Notes under the pieces: generated by a model
The model's input: the letters and a program-made list of their open reading frames with translations, nothing else
What the model was told of the DNA's origin: nothing
The model's database searches: none
Translations under genes and position numbers: made by a program
Assembly (NCBI GenBank): GCA_910585935.1
Contig: CAJUHN010000117.1
Location: 1-10,900, forward strand
Direction: 5' to 3'
DNA length: 10,900 nucleotides
Source: an uncultured Lachnospiraceae bacterium
GTDB lineage: Bacteria; Bacillota; Clostridia; Lachnospirales; Lachnospiraceae
Shown: positions 1 through 9,800 of the stretch, piece after piece
Numbering within the stretch: the first letter of the stretch is position 1
Layout: each line of letters starts with the position of its first letter

Positions 1-55
1 TATAGGAAACAGGATATGAGAAAGATTTAAAAAGATATAATAGTTTCAAAAGAAA
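1..55. repeat. 55-bp direct repeat, copy 1
   Basis: Positions 1-55 are identical base for base to 2612-2666; identity stops at position 56 (a here, g at 2667). The copy may extend left of the window. It lies just upstream of the 224-aa gene, and the second copy lies upstream of the Rhs toxin gene, so the repeat marks the 5' side of two successive transcription units. It contains a TATAAT hexamer. It is too long and exact to be chance and may be a duplicated promoter region or a recombination scar. Confidence 0.9.
36..41 (+). promoter_or_regulatory. possible -10 box (TATAAT) inside repeat copy 1
   Basis: A consensus TATAAT lies 34 bases upstream of the ATG at 76, which would give a short leader of about 28 bases. 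No good TTGACA-like -35 box is found 16-18 bases upstream and there is no extended TG. The call rests on the hexamer, its position, and its preservation in the second repeat copy. In AT-rich DNA such a hexamer can arise by chance. Confidence 0.3.
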
Positions 56-75
56 AGGGGGTAGAAGAAAGAGTT

Positions 76-750
76 ATGAAAAGAAAAGTATCTAAAATTA
101 AAATAGGTGTAATAGTAATAACCTGTTTATTAGTACTATATCCCATAAGCAAAATAAAGAAGACAAAGCCAAAACTAGAAGGAGGAAGGATTGTCACAGA
201 GAATATATGGGAGGAAGAAGAAAGAAAGGAACTGTGGAAAGAAAGCATTTGGAAAAAAATAAGTGGAAATTATGTAATGACGGATTTTTGGAGAACCGCC
301 TATTGGTTTAGAAATGTAGAACATAATCTGATACATAAAAGCGAAATAGATTTATTAAAAGGAAAACCCGTAATTATAGAAGAAAATTACATCATGGTTT
401 ATCGAACATCATATCAAATAACCGGATACTATGGAGCAGCTCCACAAATAGAAGAAAGAATAGTAACCGATTTTAGTTATGAAGTGAGAAATATTCCATA
501 TGAAGAATTAATGTTTGAAAGTATGCATTTAGATTCTAGTAGGCTTCTTATGGAAGTTATTATAGGGAAAAAGGATAGATATATTAAGATAGTGATAACC
601 GATCCAAATGCAAAACATGAGTTTGATACGGTAGATTTTTGGATAGTAGATGAAAATAAATTATACATAAGTTATGGAGATGCAGGATTTATTTTAGAAA
701 GAACAGAGGATAAGGTGGGGGATATAAATGATGATGGAACGAAGAAATAA
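76..750 (+). CDS. membrane-anchored protein of unknown function, 224 aa
   Basis: I do not recognise the family. The N-terminus is basic (MKRKVSKIK) followed by a hydrophobic segment at about residues 10-24, then a long hydrophilic part, so an N-in, outside-facing single-pass protein is likely. Cys17 follows I-T, which is not a good lipobox, so a lipoprotein is less likely. The C-terminal third alternates hydrophobic and charged residues as in a small beta-rich domain (FWIVDENKLYISYGDAGFIL). The last residues contain DINDDG, an EF-hand-like loop, just before the stop; this could mean the protein is shortened relative to relatives, but that is a guess. A gaaagag sequence just upstream of ATG 76 is a weak ribosome binding site; a stronger AAGGGGG at 55-61 is rather far away. 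The gene overlaps the next by 23 bases, so the two are probably one operon. The upstream copy of the 55-bp repeat supplies a possible promoter. An immunity or accessory role for the downstream toxin is only inferred from position. Confidence 0.8.
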   Translation: MKRKVSKIKIGVIVITCLLVLYPISKIKKTKPKLEGGRIVTENIWEEEERKELWKESIWKKISGNYVMTDFWRTAYWFRNVEHNLIHKSEIDLLKGKPVIIEENYIMVYRTSYQITGYYGAAPQIEERIVTDFSYEVRNIPYEELMFESMHLDSSRLLMEVIIGKKDRYIKIVITDPNAKHEFDTVDFWIVDENKLYISYGDAGFILERTEDKVGDINDDGTKK

Positions 751-2584
751 AATGTTAAAATATGGGTTGTTTTTTGTAATCAGCATCTTTTTGGTCCTGT
801 GGATGGTTTGGATTTTGAGGGAAAATTCGTTGGAAGCGGATATTCCATATTCTTTCCTAAAAAAGATAGAAAAGGAAGCAGAAAAAGGGAATCTATTTTC
901 TTATCTAAAAAGCTTGCAGACAGGAGAGAAGTTATCTAAAGAAGAGCTTTACGGTTATGAGGAAGAGGAAACCTTAAAAGAGCTTTTTCAATTAGAAGAA
1001 AAGAAAAGAAAGGAATATAGCACGGAATATTGGAAATTAGATTTAGAACAAGACGGAATAGAGGATTTGGTACAGATTCAAAAAGGAAGTTGGTGGGTAG
1101 AAAGTGTTTGCTTTTATGATGGACAAAAGGAAGGAGGGTTTGTAAGAAGTTATGTAGAGAATCGAAGAGATGATGATATACAAGAAGTTATGTTTTTGTC
1201 TTATAAAGGAAAAATATATTACGCACTGTTAAGACCCGCAGAGGAAAGAAGAAATAGTGGGATGGATATCGTAGAAGTCTATCCGATAGAACAAGGGAAA
1301 TTAAAGAAAGGGATAGGGATACAGACGAAATGGAAGGAATTAAAGGTAATTGAAGAAGAATATGAGGAAGAAAGCTATCAGGAATTGATAGAACGATTAA
1401 AAGAGAAAGAAACGGAATATATCGCGTATATGAATGGGGATAAAAATGTGATAGTAGGAGAGGGAGAAGAGGAGATAGGATTACCAGAAGGGATAGAAGA
1501 AAATAAGAAAAGTGAAGAATATAAAGGGTGGTATAGGAGTGATTTAAACAATGATGGTGATATGGAATATTATCAGAAAGAGAAAAAGGGATTTTCAAAA
1601 GAACAGATACAATATGAGAAGGAGTTAGAAGTGAACCTCTTTTCAGATGGAGAGGAGGAACAATTAGAAGAAGTTGTAGGATTAATATATAACGTGGAAA
1701 ACATAAGAATGAAAACCTTTTGGGTGGAGAAGGTGAAAGGAAAGAATATTGTATGTATTTTAAAGAGAGAGGAAAAAGGAAAAGGAAAAGGGATAAAAAT
1801 AGATTGTTATGTTATAGAAGGAGGAATCGTCGCAGAGCGAGTAGCACGAATAAGATATGAAGGTATCCCATCAGGCGTATGTAAATGGGAAGAGAAAGAG
1901 GGAGAGAAAAAAGGATATTATATCTGGGAAGAGCCAGAGAGAAATGCGACAGGAGAGAAAATAAAAATCATACAGATAGGAGGATTAGAGGAAAAAGAGA
2001 AAGAGGAAAGAATCAATGAAGTTATTTATGAGAGTATCATGGGTTTAGAGAGAGAGGGATATGAGGCAAACTTTAAAGGAAGAGTTGGGATATTATATCG
2101 AACAGATCGATACTTATGTCTGAAAGTAGAGGGAGAAGAGATCGTAGAATATCCAAGGAAGCTAGATACTTCGGCATGGAGTGGATGGAAAGAAGAAAGG
2201 AATACACAAAAGATGTATTTGCTTATAGATATAAAAGAAGGGAAGAGATTGAGATTAGAAGAAGTGGTCAAGATGGAAGAGTTTGCAGAAGGATTAGAGA
2301 AGGAAGAAATCCCTATCATAGAAACCAAGGTGGATACTTTTCGGTTAGAACTAATGCTAGAAGAATGGACGGAAGAAGAAATGAGAGAAGAATTAAGAGA
2401 ATGTAGTATCGGAGAGAAAGAGTATTTAGAAGAGAAAGGGGAAAAGAAATATACGATGAAGAATCAATTTTTTATTAGAGAAGGAAGATTTTATTTATTA
2501 TTTGAAGCATATGAAGAAACAGCAGTGGTATTTCGATGGGAAGATATAGAAGAGTATTTAAAGATTGAGTTAGAAGAGAAGTAA
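728..2584 (+). CDS. membrane-anchored Glu/Lys-rich protein with DxxxDG loops and RsiV/PdaC-like C-terminus, 618 aa
   Basis: One hydrophobic segment (about residues 12-30) follows a basic start, predicting a single-pass protein with a large extracytoplasmic part. Two Asp-rich loops are visible, D105-LEQDG-IED and D272-LNNDG-DME, of the kind found in EF-hand-like or FG-GAP/VCBS calcium-binding repeats. From about residue 440 the pattern suggests the DUF4163/DUF3298 architecture of RsiV and PdaC: a YLCLKVEG strand (462-469), 'D-I-K-E-G-K-R-L-R-L' (501-510) where those families have 'D-x-x-T-G-K-x-L-x-L', and a C-terminal FFIREGRFYLLFEAYE (581-596). RsiV senses lysozyme; nothing here proves that function. 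The middle is very rich in Glu and Lys, matching the purine-rich DNA. Start: ATG triplets at 728/731/734 lie behind AGGTGGGGG (about 712-720). ATG 752, one base after the upstream stop, is an alternative with a poorer site. The 23-base overlap suggests translational coupling. Possible roles are an envelope accessory or immunity protein. Confidence 0.8.
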   Translation: MMMERRNKMLKYGLFFVISIFLVLWMVWILRENSLEADIPYSFLKKIEKEAEKGNLFSYLKSLQTGEKLSKEELYGYEEEETLKELFQLEEKKRKEYSTEYWKLDLEQDGIEDLVQIQKGSWWVESVCFYDGQKEGGFVRSYVENRRDDDIQEVMFLSYKGKIYYALLRPAEERRNSGMDIVEVYPIEQGKLKKGIGIQTKWKELKVIEEEYEEESYQELIERLKEKETEYIAYMNGDKNVIVGEGEEEIGLPEGIEENKKSEEYKGWYRSDLNNDGDMEYYQKEKKGFSKEQIQYEKELEVNLFSDGEEEQLEEVVGLIYNVENIRMKTFWVEKVKGKNIVCILKREEKGKGKGIKIDCYVIEGGIVAERVARIRYEGIPSGVCKWEEKEGEKKGYYIWEEPERNATGEKIKIIQIGGLEEKEKEERINEVIYESIMGLEREGYEANFKGRVGILYRTDRYLCLKVEGEEIVEYPRKLDTSAWSGWKEERNTQKMYLLIDIKEGKRLRLEEVVKMEEFAEGLEKEEIPIIETKVDTFRLELMLEEWTEEEMREELRECSIGEKEYLEEKGEKKYTMKNQFFIREGRFYLLFEAYEETAVVFRWEDIEEYLKIELEEK

Positions 2585-2611
2585 AAGAGAAGAAAGAAAA
2601 GCTGCTGAAAC

Positions 2612-2666
2612 TATAGGAAACAGGATATGAGAAAGATTTAAAAAGATATAATAGTTTCAAAAGAAA
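2612..2666. repeat. 55-bp direct repeat, copy 2
   Basis: Exact copy of positions 1-55. The bases just before it make a 9-bp inverted pair across the copy: tgaaactat at 2606-2614 and atagtttca at 2651-2659, with a 36-base gap. The copy lies 28 bases after the stop of the 618-aa gene and 125 bases before the GTG of the Rhs gene. Together the copies bracket a 2.6-kb unit carrying both upstream genes, which homologous recombination could delete or multiply. Confidence 0.9.
2647..2652 (+). promoter_or_regulatory. possible -10 box (TATAAT) inside repeat copy 2
   Basis: Same hexamer as in copy 1, at the same offset. If used, transcription would start near 2659 and give the Rhs gene a leader of about 130 bases that includes the micro-ORF at 2713. 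A -35 match is lacking. No clear terminator hairpin separates the 618-aa gene from this point, so read-through from the upstream operon is also possible. Confidence 0.3.
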
Positions 2667-2697
2667 GATAAGATTTATCATATAAAAGAAAAAAGGG

Positions 2698-2704
2698 AGG
2701 AGGT
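2698..2704 (+). promoter_or_regulatory. perfect Shine-Dalgarno AGGAGGT before a micro-ORF
   Basis: AGGAGGT is a full complement to the 16S rRNA 3' end and stands 8 bases before an ATG at 2713. It is as good as or better than the site used by the 2460-aa gene, yet the reading frame it serves is only eight codons long. This suggests either a translated leader or the surviving 5' end of a lost gene. Confidence 0.6.
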
Positions 2705-2712
2705 AAAGAGAT

Positions 2713-2739
2713 ATGGTTAGTTTTTGGAATATAAAATGA
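2713..2739 (+). other. leader micro-ORF, MVSFWNIK, or remnant of a lost gene
   Basis: An ATG behind a perfect Shine-Dalgarno opens a frame of eight codons ending in TGA (2737-2739). A second ATG overlaps that stop in an ATGA arrangement (2736) and opens a six-codon frame ending at 2756. The peptide has no run of a single regulatory amino acid, so classical attenuation is not indicated. The layout repeat - ribosome site - ATG mirrors the 224-aa gene at the left edge, so this may be what remains of a comparable gene. Expression is not proven. Confidence 0.3.
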
Positions 2740-2778
2740 GTGTTATTGATATCTAAATAAAAAAGAACAAATAGAGAT

Positions 2779-2786
2779 AGGAGGAG
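2779..2786 (+). promoter_or_regulatory. ribosome binding site fixing the GTG start of the Rhs gene
   Basis: AGGAGGAG ends 5 bases before GTG 2792. The ATG at 2790 is in another frame and closes early, so the GTG is the sensible start. The protein then opens with MSKEEMIEIGQVQMEF, which leads straight into the hub domain. Confidence 0.75.
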
Positions 2787-2791
2787 TTAAT

Positions 2792-3856
2792 GTGTCAAAA
2801 GAAGAAATGATAGAAATAGGACAAGTACAGATGGAATTTGCCCTTCCCTGTTTGAGCGTGAAAGATATTCAAATACAAGAAGAAAAAAATGCTCATGCGA
2901 AATTGCAGATAAGATTTTTGGCGGCGAAGGAAGGGAAAGAAGAAGATTTACTGCGTTTAGAAGATGCACCTGTTTTACTAAAAACCAGAGAAGGAGAAAT
3001 CATATTTGGAGGAATCTGCACCAATATCTCTCTTCAAAAAGAAACAGATTATAGTGAGTTTTATTTAGAAGCAAGTTCTTTTTCTTGTTTAACAGATAGA
3101 ATTCCTAAAACACAGACATATCAAAGTGAAAGTAAAACCTTACAAAGCATTATAGATAGTGGTTTAGGAGCAGAAGGGGCTTTAGCATCGGTAGATTCGG
3201 ATATCATAGTAAAAGAAATGTTATCCCAAGAACAAGAAACAAGCTGGAGTTTCAGCAAACGAATTGCGAATCAATATGGAAAAGTGCTTTATGTAAATAC
3301 AAAGACAAGAGGAAATCAAATACATATCGGAAATCGGGCATTTGGACATAAGGAAATAGGAACAATCGTAAAAGATGGGCTGCAAAAGGATATTGAAAAA
3401 GCAAGAAAAGTACAGGGAAATGGGAATGGAACAGTAGCAGCTTTTGAATTAGATGAAAGAAAGATAACCATTTATGATACCAGCATAGGAGCAGGATATG
3501 AAGTAGCTTATGAAGGAAGAAACTGGATGGTAGTCAAGAGCCAAATCAAGGCAAGACAAGGAATATTATATAATGAAATAAGTTTTACAAGCCAAGAAGG
3601 AGCGATACCAAGTGTAGAGCAGAGTAAAACAAAAGTAAAAAAGACAAGTATCTTAACAGGAACAGTAGAGGCAGTAGAAGGAACAAATGTAAAAGTGAGA
3701 TTTACTGGAAGTGGAGATAGTCCTAGATGGATACCTTATGCAAATGCGGTGAGCAATTATTTCTATACGATGCCAGACGAGGGAGATACGGTATATGTAT
3801 ATTATGAAAGTGATGACAGTGATAAAATTGTATGTTTAGGGAGTAAACATGTCAAT
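2792..3856 (+). other. domain: VgrG/gpD-like hub plus OB-fold, residues 1-355
   Basis: The hub part (about 1-280) carries the typical order of strands and the 'F-G-G' turn near residue 72. The OB part (about 285-355) has the alternating hydrophobic pattern of phage baseplate V/gp5 proteins and ends in 'D-K-I-V-C-L-G-S'. In known systems this module trimerises and caps the inner tube. A trimer here would carry three Rhs shells, unless the fusion is processed or assembles differently. Confidence 0.7.
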
Positions 3857-6800
3857 CCGAGTCCGGATTTTGATGAGCCAAAAAATAAGATGCTGACGGC
3901 AAATAACAGAATGATAAAGTTTGCTGAAAAAGAGCTGGATATCATAGGAAACCGAAAGGAATATGATGGAGAAGGTGGAGAACAGGCGAAAATTATCTTT
4001 AACGAAGAAGAAGGAATAGAAATTGAGAGCAGTCAGGAAATTATATTAAAAGCAAAAGAAGGAATCACCTTACAATCAGCAAAAGCATTTTCTGGAATGA
4101 AAGAAGTCGAGAGCAAATTTGAACAGATGCAGCAGGAAGGGCATAATAAATTTGAAGAAGATGGAGGAAATACAGCGTATGATCCTATGGCGCTAATCGC
4201 AGGAGATTTTGTAGATAGTGTAAAACAGAATATAGAGGATAATTTAAATGCCCCTTTTAATATTGTAAATACCTTCCAAGAGCTAGGAGGAATGTTTCAA
4301 GGATCAGGCGGGGAAGAGGGAGAAGAAGCGATAGAAGAAACTCCACCTTTTGAAGATGGAGTGATACAGATATTTGGATTAGACAAGCTAATATTAAATG
4401 TAGGGACAAGCTATGTAATTTTTGACAAAGAAACTTTACGAATCAAAGCAGCGACATTTTTACAACTGGGAACAGATCGGAGTATAGAATTTGAGCATTT
4501 AGAAGATGCGAACTATACATGGCGAGATATGTTATTAGATGGGGTACAGTGCGCTTTAGATATTGTAGGGTGTCTGCCCATACCGGGAGTGTCCACAGTA
4601 GCGAATCTGGCAAATGCAGGAATATCATTAGCCAGAGGGGATTACATAGGAGCAGCGATGTCAGCCGCTTCCACTTTAGCATCTTTTATTCCGGGAGGAG
4701 CGACCGCATTAATACCAGCGAAAGCGGTAAAAGCAGCAGATAAAGCAAAAACAGCAATAGAAACGATAGGGAAATTTGTTGAAATAGCACAAACTCTGAT
4801 TTCATTAGTCGGAGAAATTGATGAAGCAATAAATTTTGGAATGAGTGCCTATCGAATCGTGGATAGTATAGCGAAAGGAGAGTTTGACTTAAACGATCCA
4901 CAATGTCGTCAAGATTTAATGGGAATGTTTCAGTTTGCAGGCTCAAAAACACAGGGGCATTTAGAAAAAAAATATAAAAAACAAAAAAACCAAATGGTGA
5001 AGGAAAGAAAGGAAAGACAAGCGAAAAGAAGAGAAGAAAGACAAGCGAAAAGAGATGAAAAATCTTATAACCGCTGTAAAGGCGGAGAGCCAGTAGATTT
5101 AATCAGCGGAAGCTTTTTAATTGAACAGTGCGATCTGATTATACAAGATATTTTGGGAGATTATGCAATAGAGCGCACATATGAATCTCTGTTTGCAAAA
5201 AATACTTCAGCCATCGGCAAAGGATGGAGCTTGAACTTTTTTAGTAAATTAGAAGAGGAAGAAGATACAATAGAAATAAGGCTTCCCGATCAGCATACAG
5301 AAACATTTTTAAGAACGAGTGATGGTTGGAAGAACCGAAGAAATGGTGATGGATCTTATGCGTTGTATGAAGAAGAAGAGGGATATGAACTAAAGGAAAT
5401 CTCTACAAAAAAGAAAATGAAGTATGATAGAGAAGGAAAGCTGAAAGCGATTATTGATAGAAGTGGAAATGAAACGATTTATGAATATAAAAAAGAGCAA
5501 TTATCACGAGTTTGTTTCGCAAGCGGACAACAAATCAGTTTTTCTTATGAGGGAGAAAAAATCCGGAGTATCATGGATATTTTAGGAAGAAATATTCGTT
5601 ATAAATATGAAGGAGAATTTCTGGTTGAAGTAGTACAGGCAAATGGAGGAATTGAACAATATCAATATAACAGCGATGGCTATGTGATGGAAATTACAGA
5701 TGCAAATGGAGTGACATATGTTCATAATGAATATGATAGAAAAGGACGTGTGACAAGACAACAATTATCGACAGGACAAGAATATATTTTTTTATATGAT
5801 GAAGCCAATCGAATCAATACCTATCTTGTGCCAAAAAGTGGAAAAGAGATTAAATATAAATATAATCAGAATAATTTATTAATAAAGACGATTTATCAAG
5901 ATGGAACAACAGAGGAATATATCTATGATGAATGGGAAAATCGTATTTGGCAAAAAGACAGAAGAGGAGCTATTTTAGAGAGAAAATATGATGAGAGATG
6001 TTTATTATTAGCAGAAAAATTTGCAAATGGATTAGAACGAAAATATCACTATGATGAAGAAGGAAATTGTATTCAAATAGAGGATAATTCTGGAAGAGAG
6101 ATAAACTATATTTATGATAGTCTTGGAAGAGTAGAAAAAGAAAGAATCCGCATAGATGAGAAGAGAAACATGGAAGTGAAATATGGCTATGACAGAAAAG
6201 GACGAATGGTATATTTCATAGATGCAAATGGAAGAGAAACTCACTATGAATATGATACCAATTTTTCTAAGCCAAGCCGAATCATCAACGCAGAAGGGGA
6301 AGTTTATGAAGCATTTTATGACAGAGCAGGAAGAAGAATAGAGAGTAGAACAGAATTAGGAAGCACGAAGTATGGTTATAATCATCTGGATTTTGTATGT
6401 TTAGTGACAGATGCTTTGGGAAATACCAAGAAATATTTATATAATAAAGTTTATGATTTAGAAAAGGTAGTATATCCGAATCAATACCGACAAGGAGGAG
6501 GAAAAGAGTTAGCAGAACGCTATGAATATGATGCATTTCATAATCAGATATATCGGATTGACGAATTAGAAACAGTATATGCTACTCCTAGAGATTTAGA
6601 AGGAAATATTCAAAAAATGATTCATCCCAACAGTTATGATAAAAAAACAAAAGATGGAGAAGGAATTATTTATGATTATGATGCAGATGACAGAAAAATC
6701 CGGATTCATTATCCAAATGGAGGAGTGGAAAGAAATTTTTATGATGCGAATGGAAACCTGATAAAAAAAATACTGCCAATGCAATATGAGGAAAAAGAGG

Positions 6801-9800
6801 ATAATGGAGAAGGATTTAGCTATATCTATGATATGGAAAATCGGTTAATAGAGATAAGAAATGCAGAAGGAATCGTTCAGAAAAGATATGTATATGATTT
6901 ACAGGGAAATATCATAAAAAGTATTGATGCCATCGGATATGAAAGTGGAAAAGAAGAGGAAAGTATTGGAACGAAGTATGAATATAATGTACTTGGTTGG
7001 CTGTTAGAAAAACGAGAGCCAATGAGAAAAAATAAGGAAGAAGAAGTGGAGTATCGGCTGATACGCTATGTATATGACAATGTAGGAAATTGTATCGAAG
7101 AAAGAAGGTACTTAGAATATCAGAGCGAAACGAGCGCAAGAGGAAAGGTTCATCGGATTTTTTATGAATATGATAAAGAAGATCGATTAATAAAAGTAAA
7201 AGATAGTTTAGGGGCAGAGATTGAATATCGGTATAATTGTCATGACCAGAGAATTTACGAAAAAAGAAAGATAGGAAAAGGAATTTATCAGATAAGTGAG
7301 TATGAGTATGATGGCGTAGGAAATTTAAGAAAAGCATCATATAGTACAGATAAAATAGGAACAGGAAAAAATTTTGCAACTATTCAGTATCAGTATGATA
7401 AAAATGGAAATATTACGAAAATCAAGTTACCCTATGGAGCAGAAATCAGAAGAGAATATGACGCGATAGACAGAATTATTGCAGAAGAACATCGAGAAAA
7501 GGAAAGTGGAATAGAAAATAGAAGAGAGTTTTTCTATGATAAGATAGGGAATTTAGTAAAAGTAAAAGAAGAAAGAGGAAGAGAAACAAAATTTATCTAT
7601 AACCTGCTTAATCAAGAAACGCATAAAATAGAAGCGGATGGAAGTGTTGAGAGAAGACGATATAATAAAAATGGGTTATTAGAGCAAGTAATACGTCCGA
7701 GAGAATATGAAGAAAAAGGAGAATACGGAGTAGGAACAAAGTATTATTATGATAAGGGAAATCGTCTGATCGAAGTAAGAGGAGCAGACGGAAAGAAAAA
7801 AGAAGCAAAAGGTTATGATAAAGCAGGAAGATTGGTATGGGAAGAAGATGGAGCAGGAAGTGGAATACGATATCGCTATGATTTAGCAAGCCGAAGAATA
7901 GAAGCAGAAACGAAAGGAAACAGAAAACAAGAGTATGCTTATGATGCATCAGGAAATATTATTGGAGTTGTGGACGGAAATGGAAATCAGACAAGATATG
8001 AAGTAGATGCATGGGGAAAAGTAACTAAGATAGAAAAAGCAGATGGAAGCTGTGAGAGATATGGATATGATGAAGCAGGAAATATTCTTTATACCATAGA
8101 TGGAGAAGGACATGAAAACTGGTATGAATATAATGAAGCGAATCAGTTAGTAAAGTGGATAGATGCAGAAGGAAAGATGGAAGAATATCAGTATGATATC
8201 GGAAATCGGCTGAATTATAAAAAAGATAGAAATGGAATAATCATCCACTATGGATATACGATGTATGGAGATTTATTATACCGAAAAGAAGATAAAGGAG
8301 AAGAAGGAGAAACATATCTTTATACCAAAGAAGGACTGCTGCAGACAGCAATTGTAAAAGGGATGCGCTATGAGTATGAATATGATGAAAGAAATCGGTT
8401 AAAAGAGAAAAAAGCGAGTGGAAGAAGTTTGTTACAGTTCCAATATGATAGAAATGGGAATCTTGTGGAACAAAGAGATATTACAGGAAAACAGACGGAG
8501 TATCACTATAATGAACTTGACTTTTTGACAGAAGTATATGATAATGGAAAAAAATTAGGAAGTTATAGCTATGATGAAAGTGGAAATAGAATAAGCTTCC
8601 AAAATGGAGAACTGTTACGAACAACTTATGAGTATGATATTGACAAAAATCTAATAGGATTGGAAACAAAGTTAGGAGAAAGTTATCTTCTAAAGAATAA
8701 ATATTCTTATGATGGAAATGGAAATATCATAGAAAAAGAAGAAAAAGAGGGAATAACAAGATATACTTATGATAAGAGAAATCAAGTAATTAAAGTAGAA
8801 TATCCTACTTATGAAGAAAAGCTGAGCTATGATTATGCAGGAAATCGAAGGAAAAGAGAAATAAAAGGAAAAGAGGAAAGGTATTTTTATGACGCGAGAA
8901 ATAGGTTAGTGTCTATAGAAAAAGGGGGAACAAGAAAAGAATACAAATATGACGAAGCAGGAAATTTAAAAAGAGATGAAAAAGGAAAGTATGAATATGA
9001 TAGCTTTAACCGTTTGACAAAGGCAGAGTTATTTACAGGAGATATACAAGTAAATCGATATGATGCAGAAGGTTTAAGGTATGAAGTAGAAGAAAACGGA
9101 AGATTAGTAAAATATTTATACCGAGGAAAAGAAGTAGTAGTAGAAGAGAAAGAAAAAGAAGAGAAGAGATATATTCGTGGAATAGAACTATTAGCATCAG
9201 ACGCAGAAAAGGCGAGAACTTATTATCATTATACAAGCGATGAACTGGGGAGTATTCGATATATCATTAAAGGAGAAGAAGTTCAAAATGTCTATCACTA
9301 TGATGCGTGGGGAAATCTAGAAAAAGCAGAAGAAAAAATCGAAAATCGGTTTTATTATGCAGGAGAACAAAGGGATAGTATTACAGAACAATACTATTTA
9401 AGAGCGAGATATTATAATCCAGTAATCGGAAGATTTACTCAGGAAGACAGTTATCACGGAGATGGATTAAACCTATACAGTTATTGTCAAAATAATCCCA
9501 TAAACTATATCGATCCTAGTGGGAATATTTGTGAAGCAGCAGCGGAAAGAATAAGAGCAAAAGTAGAAGCAGGAAAGGCAACAAGGAATGAACAGAAAAA
9601 GTTAGCTGCTTATGATAGACATAAAGAAAGATTAGAGAAAAATTCATTTATAGATAATGAAACAAGAAGTATTTCTGAAAAAGAACATATTGATATTATA
9701 AATTCTATAAAAGCAAGACGTATAATTAAATATAAAAAAATATCAGATTTTTTTGGACAAAAGCAAAAAATTAAAGGTGATAGATTAATGTATTCTATTA

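Noticed and set aside
120..135. Lipobox at Cys17 of the 224-aa protein
   Set aside because: The residues before the Cys (V-I-T) lack the small residue normally needed at -1, and the hydrophobic stretch continues past it, so a membrane anchor is more likely than lipid modification.
1188..1598. Minus-strand frame of 136 codons opposite the 618-aa gene
   Set aside because: Its Leu/Ser/Pro/His-rich sequence is the complement of purine-rich coding DNA; it has no recognisable domain. The same holds for the other antisense frames, e.g. 6912-7379 and 7608-7949.
2116..2406. Plus-strand frame of 96 codons inside the 618-aa gene
   Set aside because: It lies wholly inside a well-supported gene, is almost only Arg, Glu and Lys, and is a shifted reading of GAA/AGA repeats.
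3857..5080. A PAAR domain between spike and Rhs shell
   Set aside because: No PAAR-type Pro-Ala-Ala-Arg repeats or the typical Gly/His-rich strand pattern are found; the region holds beta-helix-like strands, the hydrophobic segment and a charged linker.
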